NCBI GenBank assembly: GCA_963966185.1
Contig: CAWZYM010000138.1
Span: 300,501 to 364,500 of the forward strand
Reading direction: 5' to 3'
Source of the DNA: Rhabditoides inermis
Lineage: Eukaryota; Nematoda; Chromadorea; Rhabditida; Rhabditidae
Length of the DNA stretch: 64,000 nt
The position numbers and the translations under genes are program-made. This document shows, in pieces, positions 8,744 to 20,402 of the stretch. The notes beneath the pieces were generated by a model that searched no databases, had not been told where the DNA came from, and saw nothing but the letters and a program-made list of their open reading frames with translations. The stretch's first letter is position 1, and every line of letters begins with the position of its first letter.

Positions 8744-8797
8744 GTGGGTGTTGTGTAAACACGGTGGGTAACTATTGTGTAAACACGGTGGGTGTTA
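8739..8797 (+). repeat. Three tandem copies of an ACACGGTGGGT unit containing a splice donor
   Basis: Units begin at 8739, 8759 and 8783, each ACACGGTGGGT followed by TTGTGTAA-type spacer (20 and 24 bp steps). The first copy forms the donor of the candidate exon 8617-8743, so the repeat has multiplied a potential 5' splice site. Confidence 0.8.
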
Positions 8798-8820
8798 TTG
8801 TTTAATAGTTTCGAAGTTGT

Positions 8821-10449
8821 ATGATTCAGATGGGTCCTCCATCCGGCGCGACAGGCGCTTCTTCTACTACCACTCCCGTCCCTTCCGTCCAATCATCCAC
8901 GCACACAGCATCTCCGACAGGAACACTGGCACGGTACGCAATCGTAATTTGGCGATTTCGAAGAAAACTATCTTTTTAGATCAGCTTACATTCTGGGTCT
9001 ATCGAATGCGCGTTTGAAGATGCACCAGACCGTTATCGCGACTATGCGGAAGGTATTTTGATTTTTTCATCATTATTCTTATTCTATTTTATTGACTGAG
9101 ATTAGCATTTGCAGATCCTTACTGGCTCAACAATCTCCCCGGCAGACTCTGTGAATTTCTTCGAAACTACGACGCTGTCGTCGCACGCGAGAAAGGCTGT
9201 CTTCAAGGAAGGTGATTATAAAGTTGTTTGCACTGTTTTGGCTGATATGAGGGGTTGCCATTCTACATGGGCTGCGTTTTTTTTGTAACTAGTTGTTACC
9301 GAGGAGGAATCTAACCAGATTGAAAAACCGAATCTCTCACGGAAACGCGCTCCGATCACAGCCAGAGTTTGTTGAGATTGATTATTGAGCATACTGGACT
9401 AACATGCATTTTACAGCGTTGCGTTGTGGAACCGGTCTTCAGCGAGGTTTCAGTGACCCCGTCGGTGCGCACATGCTGTTGTGTCTTCAAGCAGCCGCCA
9501 AGAAAGACGAGGTGGGGCGTGCGAGAGGAGCCAAGAGCAGGTTGACGTGCTATTTAAGGGATGCAATCTTGAAGACGAGCAGGAGTTTTCCGACATCTGC
9601 ACCGTCGCGGACGACCTCCTGACTAGTGAGTCGTCATCTTGTCTCATATTTTGGTTGTTTCCAGCTACAAGCGACACGTGGCGATTCCTCGGGTCGGATC
9701 TCGCGCGACTGCCGCCCGAGCAGCGCGATCAGCGCTTGTTGAATGTTCTTCCGGCGCTGATTCATTCGCAGAACAGAGTGGATATAGCAGTACTTCTAGA
9801 TCGACTGGGACTAGTTCCGTGAGTGAAAACATTTTTGTTTGTTTGTATGAGTTGAATGTATGTACATTTTTTCTGCAAGTGTATTTTGATCATAATAGAT
9901 TTGTATGTACTGTATATTGTGCGAACTGTGCGTAGAATAACGAAATAGGAATACGTTGTTAAAATTGTTCTGATTGTTCTTGCTTCACGCTGTCGTTCAG
10001 AGAAGCAGCGCTGGTGTGCCTTCTACTCAACGACAGCCAGTACCGTATGGCTACCAGTGTTGTGACGGAGGCGCACCTTCTCGTGTCCTCAACGGACCCC
10101 GCACAACTTCTGTCCAAGTCAGTTCTCTCGTACTTTTTATTCGATTGAATATATGTTTAGGAAATCTTTTGCTGCTCTTGCAACGGTGATCGATGGTAGT
10201 CTGTGCTTGGACAAGTACAAATCGCTGCTCAAGTTGGGAGGATCCCCGGTGAGTTTGTTGTTTCTGAGTGGTTTTAATATGATTAATTGAGTTCTGTTAT
10301 AGGAAGACATCGCTGTGATCTACGGATTGCTTCTCACGAGCTTCACTCGCGATGCGGACTTGGTTGGACTTGCGGAACTGCGCGCTGTGAGTCGTGCTGC
10401 CGTCCGTTTCGTCTCCAACACTGCCAGGTTCACCAAAGAGGAGCGAAAG
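8821..10449 (+). CDS. Unrecognised mostly helical protein, N-terminal 343 codons; cut off by the satellite
   Basis: Ten plus-strand exons: 8821-8933, 8980-9052, 9115-9211, 9293-9370, 9417-9511, 9559-9625, 9665-9818, 10001-10117, 10161-10248 and 10303-10449. They sum to 1,029 nt, exactly 343 codons, with every split codon closing. Introns are mostly 41-90 bp. The start follows an acceptor-like TTTAATAG at 8808, so it may be trans-spliced. Residues 1-37 are low complexity (SGATGASSTTTPVPSVQSST). The rest is leucine/alanine-rich and helix-like, with stretches such as LPPEQRDQRLLNVLPALIHS, VDIAVLLDRLGLVPEAALVC and EDIAVIYGLLLTSFTRDADL. It has no signal peptide or obvious membrane span. Exon 9293-9370 has a weaker donor (GTTGAG) but could also be skipped without breaking frame. 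The last exon ends at AAAG/GTATTC in phase 0, so more coding is expected beyond the satellite. Family not recognised; helical-repeat scaffolds are one possibility. Confidence 0.72.
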
Positions 10450-10485
10450 GTATTCTCTTTTGTTTCAGAATTGTTTTCTCAATTT
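10450..10485 (+). other. Intron start between the last exon and the satellite
   Basis: Only about 36 bp of unique intron sequence follows the donor at 10450 before satellite-like sequence begins. It contains TTTTGTTTCAG at 10457-10467, which looks like an acceptor but would give an intron of under 20 bp and then a stop codon. Confidence 0.5.
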
Positions 10486-10545
10486 TATATATAGATATCA
10501 AGGCTATATATAGATATCAAGAGCTGCTATATATAGATATCAAGG
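10486..10545 (+). repeat. Left junction of the satellite: three partial starts
   Basis: The element TATATATAGATATCAAG appears three times in about 60 bp (near 10486, 10506 and 10528) before the first full 167-bp monomer runs on. The first two copies break off after about 20 bp. The array therefore opens with short re-starts at the same monomer position. Confidence 0.8.
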
Positions 10546-10929
10546 CGCCCTTCCACATATCATCACTACCATTTGATAGAGCATCCAAAATACTACATTT
10601 CAAAATAGTTCAGTCTGATTAAATCTTGACTTTTCGTGTTAGTTTCGCATTAAAACAGTCGATTCCAGACCCAACCTGTCAAGGGAGGAGCTTCTATATA
10701 TGGATATCAAGGCGCCCTTCCACATATCATCACTACCATTTGATAGAGCATCCAAAATACTATATTTTAAAATAGTTCAGTCTGATTAAATCTTGACTTT
10801 TCGTGTTAGTTTCGCATTAAAACAGTCGATTCCAGACCCAACCTGTCAAGGGAGGAGCTGCTATATATGGATATCAAGGCGCCCTTCCACATATCATCAC
10901 TACCATTTGATAGAGCATCCAAAATACTA

Positions 10930-13900
10930 CATTTCAAAATAGTTCAGTCTGATTAAATCTTGACTTTTCGTGTTAGTTTCGCATTAAAACAGTCGATTCC
11001 AGACCCAACCTGTCAAGGGAGGAGCTGCTATATATGGATATCAAGGCGCCCTTCCACATATCATCTTCACCACTTGAAAGAGCATCCAAAATACTATATT
11101 TTAAAATAGTTCAGTCTGATTAAATCTTGACTTTTCGTGTTAGTTTGGCATTAAAACAGTCGATTCCAGACCCAACCTGTCAAGGGAGGAGCTTCTATTT
11201 TAGTTCAGTCTGATTAAATCTTGACTTTTCGTGTTAGTTTCGCATTAAAACAGTCGATTCCAGACCCAACCTGTCAAGGGAGGAGCTGCTATATATGGAT
11301 ATCAAGGCGCCCTTCCACATATCATCTTTACCACTTGAAAGAGCATCCAAAATACTATACTTTAAAATAGTTCAGTCTGATTAAATCTTGACTTTTCGTG
11401 TTAGTTTCGCATTAAAACAGTCGATTTTAGACCCAACCTGTCAAGGGAAGAGCTGCTATATATAGATATCAAGGCGCCCTTCCACATATCATCACTACCA
11501 TTTGATAGAGCATCCAAAATACTACATTTCAAAATAGTTCAGTCTGATTAAATCTTGACTTTTCGTGTTAGTTTCGCATTAAAACAGTCGATTCCAGACC
11601 CAACCTGTCAAGGGAGGAGCTTCTATATATGGATATCAAGGCGCCCTTCCACATATCATCACTACCATTTGATAGAGCATCCAAAATACTTCATTTTAAA
11701 ATAGTTCAGTCTGATTAAATCTTGACTTTTCGTGTTAGTTTCGCATTAAAACAGTCGATTCCAGACCCAACCTGTCAAGGGAGGAGCTGCTATATATGGA
11801 TATCAAGGCGCCCTTCCACATATCATCTTTACCACTTGAAAGAGCATCCAAAATACTAATTTTTAAAATAGTCCAGTCTGATTAAATCTTGAGTTTTCGT
11901 ATTAGTTTCGCATCAAAACAGTCGATTCTAGACCCAACGTGTCAAGGGAGGAGCTGCTATATATGGATATCAAGGCGCCCTTCCACATATCATCTTTACC
12001 ACTTGAAAGAGCATCCAAAATACTAATTTTTAAAATAGTCCAGTCTGATTAAATCTTGAGTTTTCGTATTAGTTTCGCATCAAAACAGTCGATTCTAGAC
12101 CCAACCTGTCAAGGGAGGAGCTGCTATATATGGATAGCAATGCGCCCTTCCACATATCATCTTTACCACTTGAAAGAGCATCCAAAATACTAAATTTTAA
12201 ATTAGTTCAGTCTGATTAAATCTTGACTTTTCGTGTTAGTTTCGCATTAAAACAGTCGAATCCAGACCCAACCTGTCAAGGGAAGAGCTGCTATATATAG
12301 ATATCAAGGCGCCCTTCCACATATCATCACTACCATTTGATAGAGCATCCAAAATACTACATTTCAAAATAGTTCAGTCTGATTAAATCTTGACTTTTCG
12401 TGTTAGTTTCGCATTAAAACAGTCGATTCCAGACCCAACCTGTCAAGGGAGGAGCTTCTATATATGGATATCAAGGCGCCCTTCCACATATCATCACTAC
12501 CATTTGATAGAGCATCCAAAATACTATATTTTAAAATAGTTCAGTCTGATTAAATCTTGACTTTTCGTGTTAGTTTCGCATTAAAACAGTCGATTCCAGA
12601 CCCAACCTGTCAAGGGAGGAGCTGCTATATATGGATATCAAGGCGCCCTTCCACATATCATCACTACCATTTGATAGAGCATCCAAAATACTACATTTCA
12701 AAATAGTTCAGTCTGATTAAATCTTGACTTTTCGTGTTAGTTTCGCATTAAAACAGTCGATTCCAGACCCAACCTGTCAAGGGAGGAGCTGCTATATATG
12801 GATATCAAGGCGCCCTTCCACATATCATCTTCACCACTTGAAAGAGCATCCAAAATACTATATTTTAAAATAGTTCAGTCTGATTAAATCTTGACTTTTC
12901 GTGTTAGTTTGGCATTAAAACAGTCGATTCCAGACCCAACCTGTCAAGGGAGGAGCTTCTATTTTAGTTCAGTCTGATTAAATCTTGACTTTTCGTGTTA
13001 GTTTCGCATTAAAACAGTCGATTCCAGACCCAACCTGTCAAGGGAGGAGCTGCTATATATGGATATCAAGGCGCCCTTCCACATATCATCTTTACCACTT
13101 GAAAGAGCATCCAAAATACTATACTTTAAAATAGTTCAGTCTGATTAAATCTTGACTTTTCGTGTTAGTTTCGCATTAAAACAGTCGATTTTAGACCCAA
13201 CCTGTCAAGGGAAGAGCTGCTATATATAGATATCAAGGCGCCCTTCCACATATCATCACTACCATTTGATAGAGCATCCAAAATACTACATTTCAAAATA
13301 GTTCAGTCTGATTAAATCTTGACTTTTCGTGTTAGTTTCGCATTAAAACAGTCGATTCCAGACCCAACCTGTCAAGGGAGGAGCTTCTATATATGGATAT
13401 CAAGGCGCCCTTCCACATATCATCACTACCATTTGATAGAGCATCCAAAATACTTCATTTTAAAATAGTTCAGTCTGATTAAATCTTGACTTTTCGTGTT
13501 AGTTTCGCATTAAAACAGTCGATTCCAGACCCAACCTGTCAAGGGAGGAGCTGCTATATATGGATATCAAGGCGCCCTTCCACATATCATCTTTACCACT
13601 TGAAAGAGCATCCAAAATACTAATTTTTAAAATAGTCCAGTCTGATTAAATCTTGAGTTTTCGTATTAGTTTCGCATCAAAACAGTCGATTCTAGACCCA
13701 ACCTGTCAAGGGAGGAGCTGCTATATATGGATAGCAATGCGCCCTTCCACATATCATCTTTACCACTTGAAAGAGCATCCAAAATACTAAATTTTAAATT
13801 AGTTCAGTCTGATTAAATCTTGACTTTTCGTGTTAGTTTCGCATTAAAACAGTCGAATCCAGACCCAACCTGTCAAGGGAGGAGCTGCTATATATGGATA

Positions 13901-15218
13901 TCAAGGCGCCCTTCCACATATCATCACTACCATTTGATAGAGCATCCAAAATACTACATTTCAAAATAGTTCAGTCTGATTAAATCTTGACTTTTCGTGT
14001 TAGTTTCGCATTAAAATAGTCGATTCCAGACCCAACCTGTCAAGGGAGGAGCTGCTATATATGGATATCAAGGCGCCCTTCCACATATCATCTTCACCAC
14101 TTGAAAGAGCATCCAAAATACTATATTTTAAAATAGTTCAGTCTGATTTAATCTTGACTTTTCGTGTTAGTTTGGCATTAAAACAGTCGATTCCAGACCC
14201 AACCTGTCAAGGTAGGAGCTTCTATTTTAGTTCAGTCTGATTAAATCTTGACTTTTCGTGTTAGTTTCGCATTAAAACAGTCGATTCCAGACCCAACCTG
14301 TCAAGGGAGGAGCTGCTATATATGGATATCAAGGCGCCCTTCCACATATCATCTTTACCACTTGAAAGAGCATCCAAAATACTATATTTTAAAACAGTTC
14401 AGTCTGATTAAATCTTGACTTTTCGTGTTAGTTTCGCATTAAAACAGTCGATTTTAGACCCAACCTGTCAAGGGAGGAGCTGCTATATATGGATAGCAAT
14501 GCGCCCTTCCACATATCATCTTTACCACTTGAAAAAGCATCCAAAATACTATATTTTAAAATAGTTCAGTCTGATTAAATCTTGACTTTTCGTGTAAGTT
14601 TCGCATTAAAACAGTCGATTCCAGACCCAACCTGTCAAGGGAGGAGCTGCTATATATGGATATCAAGGCGCCCTTCCACATATCATCACTACCACTTGAT
14701 AGAGCATCCAAAAGACTATATTTTAAAATAGTCAGTCTGATTAAATCTTGAGTTTTCGTGTTAGTTTTGCATTGAAACAGTCGATTCTAGACCAAACCTG
14801 TCAAGGGAGGAGCTGCTATATATGGATATCAAAGCGCCCTTCCACATATCATCACTACCATTTGATAGAGCATCCAAAATACTATATTTCAAAATAGTTC
14901 AGTCTGATTAAATCTTGACCTTTCGTGTTAGTTTCGCATTAAAACAGTCGATTCCAGACCCAACCTGTCAAGGGAGGAGCTGCTATATATGGATATCAAG
15001 GCGCCCTTTCACATATCATCTTTACCACTTGAAAGAGCATCCAAAATACTATATTTTAAAATAGTTCAGTCTGATTAAATCTTGACTTTTCGTGTTAGTT
15101 TCGCATTAAAACAATCGATTCCAGATCCAACCTGTCAAGGGAGGAGCTGCTATATATGGATATCAAGGCGCCCTTCCACATATCATCACTACCACTTGAT
15201 AGAGCATCCAAAATACTA
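10930..15218 (+). repeat. Higher-order repeat, 4,289 bp, copy 1
   Basis: Equal to 24 full monomers plus three 94-bp truncated monomers, less one base. The adjacent block 15219-19507 repeats the same order of variants, including a CAACGTGTC variant, a GGTAGGAG variant and a one-base deletion (ATAGTCAGTCTG). Subunits are 1,764, 1,263 and 1,262 bp, each counted from one truncated monomer to the next. Confidence 0.85.
11195..11288 (+). repeat. 94-bp truncated monomer (first of six)
   Basis: An internal 73-bp deletion joins GCTTCTAT directly to TTTAGTTCAGTCTG. The same junction recurs at 12959-13052, 14222-14315, 15484-15577, 17248-17341 and 18511-18604 and nowhere to the right of 19.5 kb. One deletion event was therefore copied by later amplification of the block. 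Confidence 0.9.
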
Positions 15219-18200
15219 CATTTCAAAATAGTTCAGTCTGATTAAATCTTGACTTTTCGTGTTAGTTTCGCATTAAAACAGTCGATTCCAGACCCAACCT
15301 GTCAAGGGAGGAGCTGCTATATATGGATATCAAGGCGCCCTTCCACATATCATCTTCACCACTTGAAAGAGCATCCAAAATACTATATTTTAAAATAGTT
15401 CAGTCTGATTAAATCTTGACTTTTCGTGTTAGTTTGGCATTAAAACAGTCGATTCCAGACCCAACCTGTCAAGGGAGGAGCTTCTATTTTAGTTCAGTCT
15501 GATTAAATCTTGACTTTTCGTGTTAGTTTCGCATTAAAACAGTCGATTCCAGACCCAACCTGTCAAGGGAGGAGCTGCTATATATGGATATCAAGGCGCC
15601 CTTCCACATATCATCTTTACCACTTGAAAGAGCATCCAAAATACTATACTTTAAAATAGTTCAGTCTGATTAAATCTTGACTTTTCGTGTTAGTTTCGCA
15701 TTAAAACAGTCGATTTTAGACCCAACCTGTCAAGGGAAGAGCTGCTATATATAGATATCAAGGCGCCCTTCCACATATCATCACTACCATTTGATAGAGC
15801 ATCCAAAATACTACATTTCAAAATAGTTCAGTCTGATTAAATCTTGACTTTTCGTGTTAGTTTCGCATTAAAACAGTCGATTCCAGACCCAACCTGTCAA
15901 GGGAGGAGCTTCTATATATGGATATCAAGGCGCCCTTCCACATATCATCACTACCATTTGATAGAGCATCCAAAATACTTCATTTTAAAATAGTTCAGTC
16001 TGATTAAATCTTGACTTTTCGTGTTAGTTTCGCATTAAAACAGTCGATTCCAGACCCAACCTGTCAAGGGAGGAGCTGCTATATATGGATATCAAGGCGC
16101 CCTTCCACATATCATCTTTACCACTTGAAAGAGCATCCAAAATACTAATTTTTAAAATAGTCCAGTCTGATTAAATCTTGAGTTTTCGTATTAGTTTCGC
16201 ATCAAAACAGTCGATTCTAGACCCAACGTGTCAAGGGAGGAGCTGCTATATATGGATATCAAGGCGCCCTTCCACATATCATCTTTACCACTTGAAAGAG
16301 CATCCAAAATACTAATTTTTAAAATAGTCCAGTCTGATTAAATCTTGAGTTTTCGTATTAGTTTCGCATCAAAACAGTCGATTCTAGACCCAACCTGTCA
16401 AGGGAGGAGCTGCTATATATGGATAGCAATGCGCCCTTCCACATATCATCTTTACCACTTGAAAGAGCATCCAAAATACTAAATTTTAAATTAGTTCAGT
16501 CTGATTAAATCTTGACTTTTCGTGTTAGTTTCGCATTAAAACAGTCGAATCCAGACCCAACCTGTCAAGGGAAGAGCTGCTATATATAGATATCAAGGCG
16601 CCCTTCCACATATCATCACTACCATTTGATAGAGCATCCAAAATACTACATTTCAAAATAGTTCAGTCTGATTAAATCTTGACTTTTCGTGTTAGTTTCG
16701 CATTAAAACAGTCGATTCCAGACCCAACCTGTCAAGGGAGGAGCTTCTATATATGGATATCAAGGCGCCCTTCCACATATCATCACTACCATTTGATAGA
16801 GCATCCAAAATACTATATTTTAAAATAGTTCAGTCTGATTAAATCTTGACTTTTCGTGTTAGTTTCGCATTAAAACAGTCGATTCCAGACCCAACCTGTC
16901 AAGGGAGGAGCTGCTATATATGGATATCAAGGCGCCCTTCCACATATCATCACTACCATTTGATAGAGCATCCAAAATACTACATTTCAAAATAGTTCAG
17001 TCTGATTAAATCTTGACTTTTCGTGTTAGTTTCGCATTAAAACAGTCGATTCCAGACCCAACCTGTCAAGGGAGGAGCTGCTATATATGGATATCAAGGC
17101 GCCCTTCCACATATCATCTTCACCACTTGAAAGAGCATCCAAAATACTATATTTTAAAATAGTTCAGTCTGATTAAATCTTGACTTTTCGTGTTAGTTTG
17201 GCATTAAAACAGTCGATTCCAGACCCAACCTGTCAAGGGAGGAGCTTCTATTTTAGTTCAGTCTGATTAAATCTTGACTTTTCGTGTTAGTTTCGCATTA
17301 AAACAGTCGATTCCAGACCCAACCTGTCAAGGGAGGAGCTGCTATATATGGATATCAAGGCGCCCTTCCACATATCATCTTTACCACTTGAAAGAGCATC
17401 CAAAATACTATACTTTAAAATAGTTCAGTCTGATTAAATCTTGACTTTTCGTGTTAGTTTCGCATTAAAACAGTCGATTTTAGACCCAACCTGTCAAGGG
17501 AAGAGCTGCTATATATAGATATCAAGGCGCCCTTCCACATATCATCACTACCATTTGATAGAGCATCCAAAATACTACATTTCAAAATAGTTCAGTCTGA
17601 TTAAATCTTGACTTTTCGTGTTAGTTTCGCATTAAAACAGTCGATTCCAGACCCAACCTGTCAAGGGAGGAGCTTCTATATATGGATATCAAGGCGCCCT
17701 TCCACATATCATCACTACCATTTGATAGAGCATCCAAAATACTTCATTTTAAAATAGTTCAGTCTGATTAAATCTTGACTTTTCGTGTTAGTTTCGCATT
17801 AAAACAGTCGATTCCAGACCCAACCTGTCAAGGGAGGAGCTGCTATATATGGATATCAAGGCGCCCTTCCACATATCATCTTTACCACTTGAAAGAGCAT
17901 CCAAAATACTAATTTTTAAAATAGTCCAGTCTGATTAAATCTTGAGTTTTCGTATTAGTTTCGCATCAAAACAGTCGATTCTAGACCCAACCTGTCAAGG
18001 GAGGAGCTGCTATATATGGATAGCAATGCGCCCTTCCACATATCATCTTTACCACTTGAAAGAGCATCCAAAATACTAAATTTTAAATTAGTTCAGTCTG
18101 ATTAAATCTTGACTTTTCGTGTTAGTTTCGCATTAAAACAGTCGAATCCAGACCCAACCTGTCAAGGGAGGAGCTGCTATATATGGATATCAAGGCGCCC

Positions 18201-19507
18201 TTCCACATATCATCACTACCATTTGATAGAGCATCCAAAATACTACATTTCAAAATAGTTCAGTCTGATTAAATCTTGACTTTTCGTGTTAGTTTCGCAT
18301 TAAAATAGTCGATTCCAGACCCAACCTGTCAAGGGAGGAGCTGCTATATATGGATATCAAGGCGCCCTTCCACATATCATCTTCACCACTTGAAAGAGCA
18401 TCCAAAATACTATATTTTAAAATAGTTCAGTCTGATTTAATCTTGACTTTTCGTGTTAGTTTGGCATTAAAACAGTCGATTCCAGACCCAACCTGTCAAG
18501 GTAGGAGCTTCTATTTTAGTTCAGTCTGATTAAATCTTGACTTTTCGTGTTAGTTTCGCATTAAAACAGTCGATTCCAGACCCAACCTGTCAAGGGAGGA
18601 GCTGCTATATATGGATATCAAGGCGCCCTTCCACATATCATCTTTACCACTTGAAAGAGCATCCAAAATACTATATTTTAAAACAGTTCAGTCTGATTAA
18701 ATCTTGACTTTTCGTGTTAGTTTCGCATTAAAACAGTCGATTTTAGACCCAACCTGTCAAGGGAGGAGCTGCTATATATGGATAGCAATGCGCCCTTCCA
18801 CATATCATCTTTACCACTTGAAAAAGCATCCAAAATACTATATTTTAAAATAGTTCAGTCTGATTAAATCTTGACTTTTCGTGTAAGTTTCGCATTAAAA
18901 CAGTCGATTCCAGACCCAACCTGTCAAGGGAGGAGCTGCTATATATGGATATCAAGGCGCCCTTCCACATATCATCACTACCACTTGATAGAGCATCCAA
19001 AAGACTATATTTTAAAATAGTCAGTCTGATTAAATCTTGAGTTTTCGTGTTAGTTTTGCATTGAAACAGTCGATTCTAGACCAAACCTGTCAAGGGAGGA
19101 GCTGCTATATATGGATATCAAAGCGCCCTTCCACATATCATCACTACCATTTGATAGAGCATCCAAAATACTATATTTCAAAATAGTTCAGTCTGATTAA
19201 ATCTTGACCTTTCGTGTTAGTTTCGCATTAAAACAGTCGATTCCAGACCCAACCTGTCAAGGGAGGAGCTGCTATATATGGATATCAAGGCGCCCTTTCA
19301 CATATCATCTTTACCACTTGAAAGAGCATCCAAAATACTATATTTTAAAATAGTTCAGTCTGATTAAATCTTGACTTTTCGTGTTAGTTTCGCATTAAAA
19401 CAATCGATTCCAGATCCAACCTGTCAAGGGAGGAGCTGCTATATATGGATATCAAGGCGCCCTTCCACATATCATCACTACCACTTGATAGAGCATCCAA
19501 AATACTA
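15219..19507 (+). repeat. Higher-order repeat, 4,289 bp, copy 2
   Basis: Every landmark variant compared lies exactly 4,289 bp after its partner in copy 1. The match ends at 19508, where the monomer reads TATATTTTAAAATAATTCAA instead of the copy-1 form. Confidence 0.85.
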
Positions 19508-20402
19508 TATTTTAAAATAATTCAATCTGATTAAATCTTGAGTTTTCGTGTTAGTTTCGCATTAAAACAGTCGATTCTAGACCAAACCTGTCAAGGGAGG
19601 AGCTGCTATATATGGATATCAAAGCGCCCTTCCACATATCATCACTACCATTTGATAGAGCATCCAAATTACTATATTTCAAAATGGTTCAGTCTGATTG
19701 AATCTTGACTTTTCGTGTTAGTTTCGCATTAAAACAGTCGATTCCAGACCCAACCTGTCAAGGGAGGAGCTTCTATATATGGATATCAAGGCGCCCTTCC
19801 ACATATCATCACTACCATTTGATAGAGCATCCAAAAGACTACATTTCAAAATAGTTCAGTCTGATTAAATCTTGACTTTTCGTGTTAGTTTCGCATTAAA
19901 ACAGTCGATTCCAGACCCAACCTGTCAAGGGAGGAGCTGCTATATATGGATATCAAAGCGCCCTTCCACATATCATCACTACCATTTGATAGAGCATCCA
20001 AAATACTATATTTCAAAATAGTTCAGTCTGATTAAATCTTGACCTTTCGTGTTAGTTTCGCATTAAAACAGTCGATTCCAGACCCAACCTGTCAAGGGAG
20101 GAGCTGCTATATATGGATATCAAGGCGCCCTTTCACATATCATCTTTACCACTTGAAAGAGCATCCAAAATACTATATTTTAAAATAGTTCAGTCTGATT
20201 AAATCTTGACTTTTCGTGTTAGTTTCGCATTAAAACAATCGATTCCAGATCCAACCTGTCAAGGGAGGAGCTGCTATATATGGATATCAAGGCGCCCTTC
20301 CACATATCATCACTACCACTTGATAGAGCATCCAAAATACTATATTTTAAAATAATTCAATCTGATTAAATCTTGAGTTTTCGTGTTAGTTTCGCATTAA
20401 AA

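Noticed and set aside
10457..10467. TTTTGTTTCAG as the acceptor of a normal short intron after 10449
   Set aside because: The intron would be under 20 bp and the frame after it meets a TAG within about 15 codons, inside the first satellite units.
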